64,000 nt of DNA from Rostrohypoxylon terebratum (lineage: Eukaryota > Ascomycota > Sordariomycetes > Xylariales > Hypoxylaceae). A program made the translations under genes and the position numbers. Where the stretch lies: assembly GCA_022497145.1 (NCBI GenBank), contig MU385927.1:102290-166289 (forward strand), given 5' to 3'. A model generated the notes under the pieces. It did no database searches. It was not told where the DNA came from and saw nothing but the letters and a program-made list of their open reading frames with translations. This document shows, in pieces, positions 46,686 to 56,980 of the stretch (its first letter is position 1; every line of letters begins with the position of its first letter).

Positions 46686-49600
46686 TGTGGTATTTGATAG
46701 GTGATGGGGTTTTTGTAAGAGTTGGTTTAACCGATATGTGAGAATAGGTTTCGTTCAATCTAGTCAAATTTGAATACTAAGGTTATTTAGGTAAATTGGT
46801 GTTTTGCCAGTGTTCATTCCAGAATCATGGATGTATATTTTATTATTTGATGACCGAGTGTTGATGTCATTGTTGCACAAATCAGCAGTGACGTCACAAC
46901 CACTTTTCTTCCACGAAGCCAACGAAGCATTACAAAGATACTTCTATATATTAGCTACTAGGTATGAATCTCGAGCTCTCTCAGCAGTCCAATGCGTTGT
47001 CAGCAATCCAATTAAATTTCAATTCAAAGGTAATACCTACTAGGTTAGGTAGTTATCTTGTAGGTATTGTTTTAATCTTATATGTGCCCTAGCCTAGGTT
47101 ACATATACGTTACTTACTTATCTCGGCCTGGCAAATAGAATAAGTTACATGAATTTGCAAAGTGGACTTCCATATATCAGAGTTGTCCCTGACAAAACTG
47201 AGAAGAAACCTTTATATCCTAACATTTTCAAACAAAATCTATGCCAAACAAGATGCACTTGGATCCTAGGTAGTTAAAGGCAAACCAGTTTACTTGCATA
47301 TCACCAAAACAATCGCGCCTTAGAAGTAACAATTCATATATATCGAGTATTGTCCTTTTTGGTCAATCATAAGTATGACGAATAAGAGAAGTTAGTTTAG
47401 ATCTTGACGTTAGAAAAGCATGTGAAGACCTGAGCAGTTACAGGGAACATAATCCCCTGTTTCAAGCACGAAACTCATTGTCCATATTGACAGGTAAATA
47501 TACTGCACGTAAGCCCACTGCCGGCAGAGTTCCATGCAGCTTACAGTGGATATGCCCCTATCCTACGCTGTAAACTCCGGCAATGCAAAATCTAGAACTA
47601 CTTAGGCAGGACCTAGGTCAGCTAGGTACAGAGAACATCCAATTGCTCTATTTCGAAACCCAACCCAAAACCAGGTACATAGTAGCTACTTTGAAAGACA
47701 TCGGATGATGGATTCCTTCGAAAATTATCACAGATATACCAGGTACTTGCTTTCGTCTTCAAGCATTTTCCTAACCACTTACCTAGGTTAAAGTCATCTT
47801 GTGCTGTCGTAGAAGCACATTAGGTAATTGCCGAGTAGAGGTCGTTATTTTTATCCGTACATCAGTACCATCGATTGACAGCAATCAGTCGGCGTCAAGT
47901 ACGCTGTATCTAGGTTAAAGGATAGGGTTATTCGTGTCTACGTTTCGTCTGTTTCAACCTTAAACAACTCCTTAAGTTACTTAGGTTATATAATCAATAG
48001 TACCTACCTAGGTCCTAGGTCCTACCTAAATAGGCACATCGTTTTCATTTTATTTTGTGCAGCAGACACCCCCACCCCACATCATGTCTGGCATAATACT
48101 TGGCATTGGATAGTTGTGAAAAAGATAGAAAGAGGAGATATTTAACATGGAAGATGAACGAAAGGGGGTAGGTATCACACATTGTGAATTGTGAATTACT
48201 ACCTAGGGTAATGAATACCTACCTAACCTTCGGTCATACTCTGGAAATAATCCCAGACATTTCGGTAGGTATGCTAGGAAGACCAAGAAATTTGCGACTC
48301 TTATTAGGAGTTTTTAAGATCTAAATCTTAAAGCCGAGGCTTGACAGTACATATAACTTACCGAAGACGCAAGTGGACTGGTAAACCTCGCTCGACAATC
48401 TGGTCCGATGGAGAATGTTGACGTTGATGTTGACGTTGTCCCTGTCGACAATAAGTGGAAGAATCAGAACCTTAAAAGTTGGCAAATTGCCGCTATGCTT
48501 GTTTTGGGAGGTTCTTAAAGAGACCACGGAGTATAAGGCCGAGTTGTCTGGATATCCCACATGCCCTAATGCACTTGGCTAATGGTGGATCCTTAGGCGG
48601 CTCTATAGACTATAGTACGATTATAAGACCACGGAAAGGTTCGGCGGTCCGAGCGGAAATCCTCCGCAGCGGATGCTTAATTGACTACTGTTATTAAGCA
48701 AGAGGTTTGCTTCAGATCCTCGACCCTATGAGAGGGTGGCATTCCCAGGTTTGGGGTCTTTCGGGCATCACTGACGATTACTATCGGCTTAATCCACATG
48801 AGATCTTGATGTGGCGGATAGGTACGTAAGGGACGATTTCCGAGTGTTGGTCAGATCTGGTGCGTGGGTGACGTCGTGTGCTAACCAGCTAGGTCACCGA
48901 CTATTACGCGAGTGCGATTCTACTATGGGTACTCGGTCCAAATGCATGCTACCTATTGCGCGATTGTTTTTCATCCTAAGTCTTAGGGCATATGTATTAA
49001 GAAAGCGAGCGAGACAAGTAATTATGAGATGGCTTAGCTCGAACGGGACGGATTGCCGACTTTGCTTGGCTAAGCCGTCTAAGCCCACGATGTCCCGCGC
49101 GGTTCATCTGGACGCGCCGTCGCCTGTCGGCAAAACTCATCGTAAAAACTGATTTAGCGGCAGAGTTATTGAAAGAGTACCATTACTACTGGGGAGAATA
49201 GCCGCTTCTTGCATGGGCACGGTATACCCGGACATACTAAAGTAACGAAACATGCCATTGAAGAATCCTGAGGCTGACATGAGGCTTGTCTTGGCTTTGA
49301 AACGTACATACCTACTATGTAGGTAGACGATGGAACATCCCTACTAGTCAAATAACCGATCCCGCTCTTGGCAGGGCAAGCCGAGGTCCCCAAAATACTT
49401 ACTACAAGCTGAAAAAAAAATGAGGGAAGCGACTGTTACGAAGCTAGATCCGGAGCTAGATTTTGAAATAATCTAGTTCGCACCAATGACGAACTTTATA
49501 ACATGACATTTCTACGATTATACACCTACTAGTCATCTATGAATGTGAGTAAAGCCCAATATAATGGCAATATTGGTTCTCTATTATTTATATTTCCACA

Positions 49601-50892
49601 TGACGCGTCTGCTATCGTAAGGGACTCGGTCCCATCTAGGAAAGGTGATCTCATTTTGGGGTAGATATTTGTGTCCGAGGTGGTTTTTTATTGGCTTTTA
49701 TTCTGGCGTTATGGAGCGCGAGGAATGCCTAGAATCCTTGACTGCCGCAACTAGTCAAGCTTATCTAAATCTCTTTGCCGGATTGGGTGCTGGACGTCGA
49801 TCATTTAGTGTTTCCTATTCTAGCTCTACCAACCCGAATAGGATACGAAACTCCAAAAATATCATTTCGAACAACCCTTTTTTTGATAAGATCCTATCGC
49901 AAGCACTGGGTTATGAGACGCATGGCAAAGCATGGACCTAGCTGGACCCTAGGGCGACGATCATCTGAAACGGCGTCTCAGCTTGGGAACGTGGTATTCC
50001 TACGACCTCATAACCAACGGTCGCGGTCCTGAAGAACTTTCGTGCAGCCGCGGGGTCGCCGTTGTAGATTGGCAAGGATTTGCCGCTAGATATACTTGGC
50101 GGAGACGTCACTAACCCTTACAGCGTAAAGAGCACATGTAGGCATACGAAGTAAGGATTAGCGTTGGACTGGCATCCGGATCTGGGCATGGATTAAACGT
50201 ATCACAGCTGATGGTTGTGCTTGTTTTATCGTTATTTACGATCGAAGACACGAAACAAGTGGCACGAGTGAAATGTGTGTTCGATTGGAGAGCAGAGTAC
50301 CGATTCTGGCCATTCTCTTAACGGTCATTTTCAACTACGCCTAACTTGAATTAGGTAAACTACTAGGCATCTGAGCAGGTATCGTACCCTCTACTACCGA
50401 CCAATGTACGTGGTAATGGAGGCTCTGAACAACAGATCCCATACTGAGAAGGAAATCTATACTAAAAGGCCGAATTCAGCGGTCTGGAGTCACATGAATC
50501 TTCGAGATAAGGGAATAAATTCTAATTAAACGCGTTACGGTCGAATTCTTTAATCAAGGAAATGAGCTACCGGCAAAGTCGGTGGTTTCGTTGATGAAAA
50601 TCGACCTGAATAGGAAAGTGTTTTGGGGGGGTGGAGTGTCATCACGCTTAACTGTGGCCACAAAGTGCGTTTTTCGCTCTCTTGCAGCTGCAACCACGTG
50701 GATACAACTTATATCCTTCCCCATGAATCCTTCGTTGCCCAGGGTTCGCTGTTGGACCCTAGTTTTCGACTCTCTGCCGAAGGACTCAGGAACATTTTAT
50801 TTCTATAGAACCCTGAGAAGCCCAGGTTCATATGGCCCCCTTTCCCTTTTCCATTTGGTCGACCAACTGAATAGGTAGTTGCACAACACAAG
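46686..50892. other. 4.2-kb AT-rich gap
   Basis: No supported gene. Many TACCTA/TAGGTA words occur, with dense clusters at about 48000-48040 and 49307-49330. Frames at 48479-50878 are short and lack domains. The last few hundred bases should hold the promoter of the Zn2Cys6 gene. Confidence 0.5.
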
Positions 50893-53325
50893 ATGAGTTC
50901 GACAAGCAAACATCCACTACGCAAATCTTGCGGGTTCTGTCGTTCTCGTAAGATCAAATGTTCTAACGAGACTATCTGCGAAGCTTGCCGCAAGCAGGGC
51001 GTCGACTGTATATACGACTTCGAGCCCTATCAAGCACCTTCACGATATGTATCTCGGCAATCTCAGCAACAGGCAGATCGGCAAAGTCCCCACCCAAGCT
51101 TTGTCGAGAAAGATGGAGGGTTCCAGGACACAACATCAAGAACTTCGTCTAACATCGCTTCGGAGCTAGAAGCGATTTTCGTCGAGAACTTCTCGGGGCG
51201 GAGTAACAGGACGAATACGAGTAACTGGCAGCAGAAAACATCGACCCCACGAACGTTATCATCGGCCAGCCATTCTACTCCGAGCTTCGGATTTCACGCC
51301 GCGAAATATGCCGGATTGCTCTCTCTACTCACGGAAGATCTCGTTGCAATGGTTGTAAACAAGCTTGGAAGTCTAGGATGCCAAGTGGTGGAGAACAGCG
51401 GAGCCAAGTTCTTAATTGATGGACTCAATGAGGATCGCACAGACACTATGTTCGATTCAGCGACACCTGGACCGAGTCCCTTGACAGAATACGGAAGTCG
51501 AAAAACCACTCAGCTCATCGATGTCTGGTTTTCAACCCATCCGCTATCTTTCTTATTGTCGAAGACGCTGGTTATGCATGAGCTACGCGGTGAAACCATC
51601 GACGAAATCCTTCTGGCTGTAGTCTTGGCCGATGCCAACTTCTTCCTAGGCGATGAAGTGGCGGGCGCCCGGGGCCAAGCACTTCTTAATTATGCCATGA
51701 GCAAGCTTTCTACACAAAGATTCTCCAGAACTCCAGGCTCTCCCGCTCTCCAACCAGGAACTAGGCAATCTATTCTACCCCACCCATCTATTTCCACTGT
51801 CCAAGCCTTAACATTGTTAGGATGGAACGCATTATGTCAATCTCAGATCCGCCGAGCGACTTGTTACATCGGCCTAGCAAGCCGCTTGGCTACAGAACTT
51901 AAGAATCAGAAATGGTCGGCCACTGCCACCGGGGCCGGTAGTCGCATTAACGGCGTTGACATTTGCGAAGTGGAGAAAGAGATGGTGGCATACTTGTGGT
52001 GGATCAACTTCATACTAACGCAATGGATGTCTATGCAAATCGACCAACAACTTCCCTACCTCCCTCAAGCCAGCTTGGAATCAGCCTTCCTCCCAGTGGA
52101 TGCGGCCTCCTCTGTCCTTATAAAACTAGATGAAGCTTCCGACAATTTGTCTACTGTTCAAAGGCAAAAGGCCGCGCTGCTAGACATATGGCCTTTGGTA
52201 CATATTTCGTCAGTGATAGCCTATATCTGTGGCTTGTATCCACAGGACATCTCATCGAATGGCGCACACGGAGCTGGATTCTGGCACGAAGCTCCCGGGC
52301 GAAGCCACAACAGCTCGATCCCACAAAATCTCGTATTAATACAACAAGAAGTTCATCGGGTACTTGTTGAAAGCATTCACGTTTTGGATGGTAAGATCAG
52401 CCACGCCCCATCGCGGGCACTCGTCCTCGCTGTCTACCACACGATAGCAATCCACGTGCTCTTCCCCTCTTCGGAAAGAGGATTTGCGGGAGCGGTCCTG
52501 ACAGGAGACCTCATTCATCAAATTTGCGTTTCTGCAGAGGAGCTTATCGGAATCATCGCATCTACTTATGAGCAGACCAGTACCAATCCGTTGCTTCAGG
52601 CACCTCCCCAGCTACATCCATCCTCTGCGGAGATATTCACGCTAGCTCTGGACACCTGTGCGCGGGCCTTATCAACGATCAACTCACGAAAAGGATCGGT
52701 TCATAACGTCGAGATATATGCATTATATGAATCTAGACTTCGCATACTTGCTACCCGGTTAGATGAACTTGCTCAAGACCATTTATCTGGCCCTGGTCCA
52801 TCTCTCCGGGCAGTAAGGAGATATATCAAGAACTTGGTGGTGGAATATGGAATAGGCTCACCTGTGATGAATTACCATTGGCAAAGAAGACCAAGCTCTT
52901 CGCTTTCTACGAGCTCGACTTCTGTTATGGAACAAGAGCACTACGTGCATGGACCACCCGCGCTTTCACCACCTCACTCCATGGGCACGAGTCTGGCATC
53001 AACCCCTCTATTGTCGGATAGCTATAGGCCGTTTGTGCCTGCAGGGTTCCAATCCACATCAATAGACAACAGCAATATCATGGCGACTGCAGGACCGGAA
53101 GCAAATGGTTCAATTGAACATCAATGGTTCCATTACGTTGGAAAACACGAAGAAAACAGCAGCGCATATAAACCAAACGCGCCAAACATGCACAATACAG
53201 TGCACATGAGGGATGTAGATGAAACATCTTGGTATCAGGACGAACACAACGTTATGGGATTTGATATTCACAACATGGAGTTAAACGGACCAGCCATCTG
53301 GCACAATTGGGCATCGACATCATAG
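50893..53325 (+). CDS. Zn2Cys6 transcription factor
   Basis: Intronless 810-residue protein from ATG 50893. The binuclear zinc cluster is complete at Cys13, 16, 23, 29, 32 and 39 (spacing 2-6-5-2-6) with the basic stretch RSRKIK. A Gln/Ser-rich linker follows. The middle region (about 190-640) with TQLIDVWFSTHPLSFLLSKTL, RATCYIGLASRLATELKNQ and EKEMVAYLWWINFILTQWM fits a fungal-specific regulatory domain of the type seen in Gal4-family factors, though its usual motif is not sharp. The C-terminus is Ser/Asn/His-rich and may be an activation region. It is nuclear. The target genes are unknown; the neighbouring oxidoreductase at 54466 is a plausible one, as regulators often sit next to their targets. 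The lack of introns is unusual for the length but not rare. Confidence 0.93.
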   Translation: MSSTSKHPLRKSCGFCRSRKIKCSNETICEACRKQGVDCIYDFEPYQAPSRYVSRQSQQQADRQSPHPSFVEKDGGFQDTTSRTSSNIASELEAIFVENFSGRSNRTNTSNWQQKTSTPRTLSSASHSTPSFGFHAAKYAGLLSLLTEDLVAMVVNKLGSLGCQVVENSGAKFLIDGLNEDRTDTMFDSATPGPSPLTEYGSRKTTQLIDVWFSTHPLSFLLSKTLVMHELRGETIDEILLAVVLADANFFLGDEVAGARGQALLNYAMSKLSTQRFSRTPGSPALQPGTRQSILPHPSISTVQALTLLGWNALCQSQIRRATCYIGLASRLATELKNQKWSATATGAGSRINGVDICEVEKEMVAYLWWINFILTQWMSMQIDQQLPYLPQASLESAFLPVDAASSVLIKLDEASDNLSTVQRQKAALLDIWPLVHISSVIAYICGLYPQDISSNGAHGAGFWHEAPGRSHNSSIPQNLVLIQQEVHRVLVESIHVLDGKISHAPSRALVLAVYHTIAIHVLFPSSERGFAGAVLTGDLIHQICVSAEELIGIIASTYEQTSTNPLLQAPPQLHPSSAEIFTLALDTCARALSTINSRKGSVHNVEIYALYESRLRILATRLDELAQDHLSGPGPSLRAVRRYIKNLVVEYGIGSPVMNYHWQRRPSSSLSTSSTSVMEQEHYVHGPPALSPPHSMGTSLASTPLLSDSYRPFVPAGFQSTSIDNSNIMATAGPEANGSIEHQWFHYVGKHEENSSAYKPNAPNMHNTVHMRDVDETSWYQDEHNVMGFDIHNMELNGPAIWHNWASTS

Positions 53326-54465
53326 ATTTAACAGGGGGCTTGGGACTGGAGAAAAGGGGGAGTTCGGGTCATTGGTGGTTTTAGTGCTTTATCGTGATAC
53401 CAATTGTATAAACACGCTTAGACGAATAGGGGGCAACGACTATATGAAAGGAGAAGACCATGTATGATAGCTAGGAAACACACAATCGTTATATACTATA
53501 ATAATTATCCATGGACTTACTTTTGTTTTATCCAAAACAAATATGATACGTGTTCACAACTACTCCTGACTGCCCTTTTGCGCGATGTGGAATCTTGGTC
53601 ATCGTCTAATTGAGCAGCAATTGTCGAATGTCAGCTAATTTCCTAGGTTTATAATAACAATCGTCCGAAAGAATGGATGAATCGCTTACCGTGTTTCAAC
53701 TGGCCCTCTGCAACGTGTTTACCTGAATAGGTAGGGCGAGTTAGGTTGCTACAAGGGGTCTAGCTGAAATCCTTCAGGGCTGACCTGCGGCGTCAAGCTC
53801 AGCAGAACCATCAAAAGTGCATTATCTCGCCGCAGCAATTGATACACGGCTTATAGATAGATACCTTGGTATGCTTGTTATTTGCTGACTAGACTGTAAT
53901 TGATATGGCGCAGTGACTAGTAGAAAGTGACAACCACAATTGAAGAAATATGTTCTACCTAGTAGGATTGTGAGCGATCAGGGGAGCCTAGAACTGTAAG
54001 CACTGCCTTCGTCTAGGCATCCCCTAATCATTCGACGGATAGAATTTGCGCCGTCGGACTCGAAATCCAACCCTTGACAATCACAAATTGTTCGCCTCAG
54101 ACCCGAGTATTCGGCGAATGATATGGGGTCTGCCGCCCCGAAAACACCTGGAGACGATCAATTGAACCGGCACGGCCAGATTGATGAATTGAGGGTCGCC
54201 CAAAACTGTCAAAATAGAACCTGTGCTTTTGAAAAATATGGCCATTTCGGGCAGACCTACTTTGACATCTGAAACGTGAAAATATTTTGCTTCATTTCAA
54301 TGAGGTAGATATAAGATGGTGATGGACTATCGATTTTTAGCCAGATATCATCGTTCTGCATCACATCTACTTCAACTAAGACACGATAATTATCGAAGCC
54401 ACCATTTTCACCCCAACTTACCTTACCTCCCACCTTAATAACCCACTTACCTTATTCGCTCCACA
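53326..54465. promoter_or_regulatory. Spacer upstream of the oxidoreductase gene
   Basis: AT-rich, no ORF. The 60 bases before the ATG are low in G and C-rich (CACCTTACC-like), typical of a fungal leader. Confidence 0.45.
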
Positions 54466-55482
54466 ATGACCGCTAATCGCAAAGTCGTCATCACCGAATT
54501 CGGCGACGTGGACGTCCTCAAGGTCGTCGACGACATCTGCCCGGACCCGCCAGCGGGGCACATCCAGATCGCGGTGGAGTACGCCGGCTTCAACGGGGCG
54601 GACGTGAACATGCGCAAGGGCATCTACCCGTTCCAGAAGAAGGCGCCGCTGACGCCGGGCTACTGCCTCGTGGGTACGGTGCGCGCCAACGGGCCGGGGT
54701 GCACGGCCTTCGACGTCGGGGACGTGGTGGGCATGATGACCAAGTACGACGCGGACGCGACGCTGGTGAACCAGCCGGAGAAGTACGCGGTGAAGATCCC
54801 CGAGGGCGTGGACCTGCGGCAGGCGACGGCCATGGTCAGCGACTGGCTGACGGCGTACGCGATGGTCAGGCACACGGCGAAGGTGAGCAGGGGCCAGAAG
54901 GTGTTCGTGCATGGCATGAGCGGCGCGGTCGGCTGCGGGCTGATGATCCTGTGCAAGCTGCAGGGCGCCGAGGTGTACGGCACGGCCAGCGCGCGCAACC
55001 ACGAGCAGGTGCGGGCCTACGGCGCCACGCCGTTCGTGTACACGGACAAGAGGTGGATCGACAGCATGAAGGCGCTCGGCGGCGCGGACGTCGTCTTTGA
55101 TCCCCTCGGCTTCGAGAGCTTCGACGAAAGCCACTCCATCCTGGCCCCGGACGGCTTCCTCGTCGCCTACGGCAATAACAAGAGCGTGCTCGAGGACGGC
55201 CAGACTAGGAGCCCCTGGGGCCCCATCGTGAAGATGATGGCGCGCAACCTCAACTTCATGTGTGGCAAGAAGGCGACCTTCTTCGGCATCTCGCGCGACT
55301 GGCCGACGTACAGGGATGACATCGAGGTGCTGCTGCAGATGGTCAAGGCGGGCACGATCAAGGCCCCGGTCAAGAACCAGTGGGATATGGAGGACATCAA
55401 GATTGCGCATCAGCAATGGGGCGGCGGGACGGGTATCGGATCGCTGTTTATTAAAGTGGCCAAGGACAAGGCTTCTAATTAA
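54466..55482 (+). CDS. Quinone oxidoreductase-like MDR protein (zinc-independent)
   Basis: Single exon of 338 residues. The N-terminal GroES-like part has EYAGFNGADVNMRKGIYP and TPGYCLVGTV. The NAD(P)H-binding Rossmann turn HGMSGAVGCG is at about 149-158, followed by EVYGTAS and GADVVFDPLG. The Cys/His ligands of zinc alcohol dehydrogenases are missing, so this belongs to the quinone/enoyl reductase branch of the medium-chain dehydrogenases. It probably reduces an activated double bond or a quinone with NADPH in the cytosol. Base use is striking: coding GC is near 70% or more (44 of 60 in one counted block) with almost only G or C at third positions, while both flanks are near 40%. This also creates a long false frame on the other strand. 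The cause could be transfer from a GC-rich genome or strong local selection. Confidence 0.9.
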   Translation: MTANRKVVITEFGDVDVLKVVDDICPDPPAGHIQIAVEYAGFNGADVNMRKGIYPFQKKAPLTPGYCLVGTVRANGPGCTAFDVGDVVGMMTKYDADATLVNQPEKYAVKIPEGVDLRQATAMVSDWLTAYAMVRHTAKVSRGQKVFVHGMSGAVGCGLMILCKLQGAEVYGTASARNHEQVRAYGATPFVYTDKRWIDSMKALGGADVVFDPLGFESFDESHSILAPDGFLVAYGNNKSVLEDGQTRSPWGPIVKMMARNLNFMCGKKATFFGISRDWPTYRDDIEVLLQMVKAGTIKAPVKNQWDMEDIKIAHQQWGGGTGIGSLFIKVAKDKASN

Positions 55483-55611
55483 TAGTAGCATCTATTATGA
55501 TGCTTTTTTTTTCTTGGTCCGGGATTCTCCGCTGGGGATAGTGTTTTCGGAGTTTGTGATGGAGAGGTGGAAAGGTGGAATGGTCGGACTTCTTTATCTT
55601 GATACCAGTGT

Positions 55612-55620
55612 TAGATGAAA
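55612..55620 (+). repeat. Target-site duplication, left copy
   Basis: TAGATGAAA, identical to 56144-56152 on the other side of the element. Confidence 0.85.
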
Positions 55621-55735
55621 CAGTAACCTTAACCGCACCACAAGAAAATCTTAACCACACCACAAACTTCCTAATTGAGACTAGCTATCACCTCCGACAT
55701 TCCACCATATAATTTCTTACTGTTTTTATCCGTAT
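55621..55735 (+). repeat. Left terminal inverted repeat
   Basis: 115 bases, inverse complement of 56029-56143 with one mismatch. Confidence 0.9.
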
Positions 55736-55941
55736 ACATAGTTTAATACAATTTTACATTTACACCTACAAAACTTACACACCTACCTACTGTATTACAT
55801 AATCATGTCAATTCAACCTAATTCAACCTAATTGAGTAAATTTTGAAGCTGTATCGACTTAGTTACGTTTTGAAGTTTTCGTTTTATTTCAAGTATTCCA
55901 ACACCAAAAATATCTCCACGATCTTATTCGACGCGTTTAAA

Positions 55942-56076
55942 ATGGCTTCAAATCATAACACACCTGTTCCTGAAACAGCTAGACCTACCACACCCACCAC
56001 ACCTATTGCACCAAGAACGTTGCAACTAATACGGACAAAAACAGTAAGAAATTATATGGTGGAATGTCGGAGGTGA
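55942..56076 (+). other. Small frame inside the MITE
   Basis: ATG 55942 opens 44 codons (MASNHNTPVPETARPTTPTTP...) that run into the right TIR. It is Thr/Pro-rich and matches nothing I recognise. It may be the stub of the parent element's transposase or a captured host fragment. Confidence 0.25.
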
Positions 56077-56143
56077 TAGCTAGTCTCAATTAGGAAGTTT
56101 GTGGTGTGGTTAAGATTTTCTTGTGGTGCGGTTAAGGTTACTG
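56029..56143 (-). repeat. Right terminal inverted repeat
   Basis: Partner of the left TIR. Confidence 0.9.
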
Positions 56144-56152
56144 TAGATGAAA
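56144..56152 (+). repeat. Target-site duplication, right copy
   Basis: TAGATGAAA, identical to 55612-55620. Confidence 0.85.
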
Positions 56153-56980
56153 GCCTCGTTATTAAAAACGTCATCGTCGTATCCGAATCCTTGGTTCTGA
56201 ATGCTAGCATGCGACGAGAAGTGTGGAGATATCGAAAACCCCCCTGCAACCAGAGTTCAGGGATGACATGTTCTTGAATAATGCAACGTTCGATTTTTTA
56301 ATTCCCTACTTCGTTTTTGCAATATGCTGTCGGACTTCGGACCTATAGGTTGTATTAGTAATCCTACATCTGATTACACGGCTTGTCGAATGACTTTAGA
56401 GGCGTCTCTTGGCCCAATTAGATTAGAATTTGTCATGAGGTAGGTACCCCAGAAGGGAATAGTGGATTCAAACGGTCCCGAGCCGTTCACTTGGTATTAT
56501 TAATGACGAATGACGAAGAGCTTGGAATCCCGGGATACTGAAAGGCAAACCATCACCCTACATGCCTGATTCATCTCGCTTTATCCCACTCCGTTTGTAA
56601 AGCGTCTTATCGCTCACCAAGTAGTTGGCATGTTGAGCCTTTTGTGAGACGACGGATTCCTCCGCACCTCGTAGTAAGGATGGCCATGATTGATTAAATG
56701 GGATATGACTGAAGATGATTAGGAGACCCTTGGCATCTAGGTATGTACATACTACGGGAGGGCAGGATGTGGGGTGATGATGCAGGTCTACATGTACGGT
56801 TCGGCGAATTCTAACCAGTAGTGACCGATGTGGTTAACCGCTCAGATACCTACCTCAGACCTACCTACCTAAGCACAGTATATAAATTCTTGAGATGATG
56901 CTTTATCTGTCGAGAGTTGCTGGTCTCCACTCCCCCCCTACTAATGCCTAGCACTTCAAAGTTTCGTTCACAATCCAGCA
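56153..56980. promoter_or_regulatory. Spacer upstream of the extended SDR
   Basis: No ORF. A TATAAAT box at 56880-56886, about 100 bases before the ATG at 56981, is a candidate core promoter. TACCTACC words lie at about 56845-56875. Confidence 0.45.

Larger units (their letters stand above)
55621..56143. mobile_element. MITE of Mutator (MULE) type, 523 bp
   Basis: The element begins CAGTAACC and ends GGTTACTG. Its terminal inverted repeats span 55621-55735 and 56029-56143; the outer 107 bases are identical and the full 115 differ at one site. It is flanked by a perfect 9-bp duplication TAGATGAAA. Long TIRs and a 9-bp duplication are hallmarks of Mutator-like elements; the interior of about 290 bases has no transposase, so this is a non-autonomous MITE. 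The near-identity of the arms suggests a recent insertion. It lies 130 bases after the oxidoreductase stop and before the extended SDR. Confidence 0.88.

Noticed and set aside
49645..49941. 98-codon frame upstream of the Zn2Cys6 gene
   Set aside because: No domain and an overlapping frame in another phase; probably chance.
54418..55491. 357-codon open frame on the minus strand
   Set aside because: It is the shadow of the GC-rich oxidoreductase; its His/Arg/Val-rich product has no domain.
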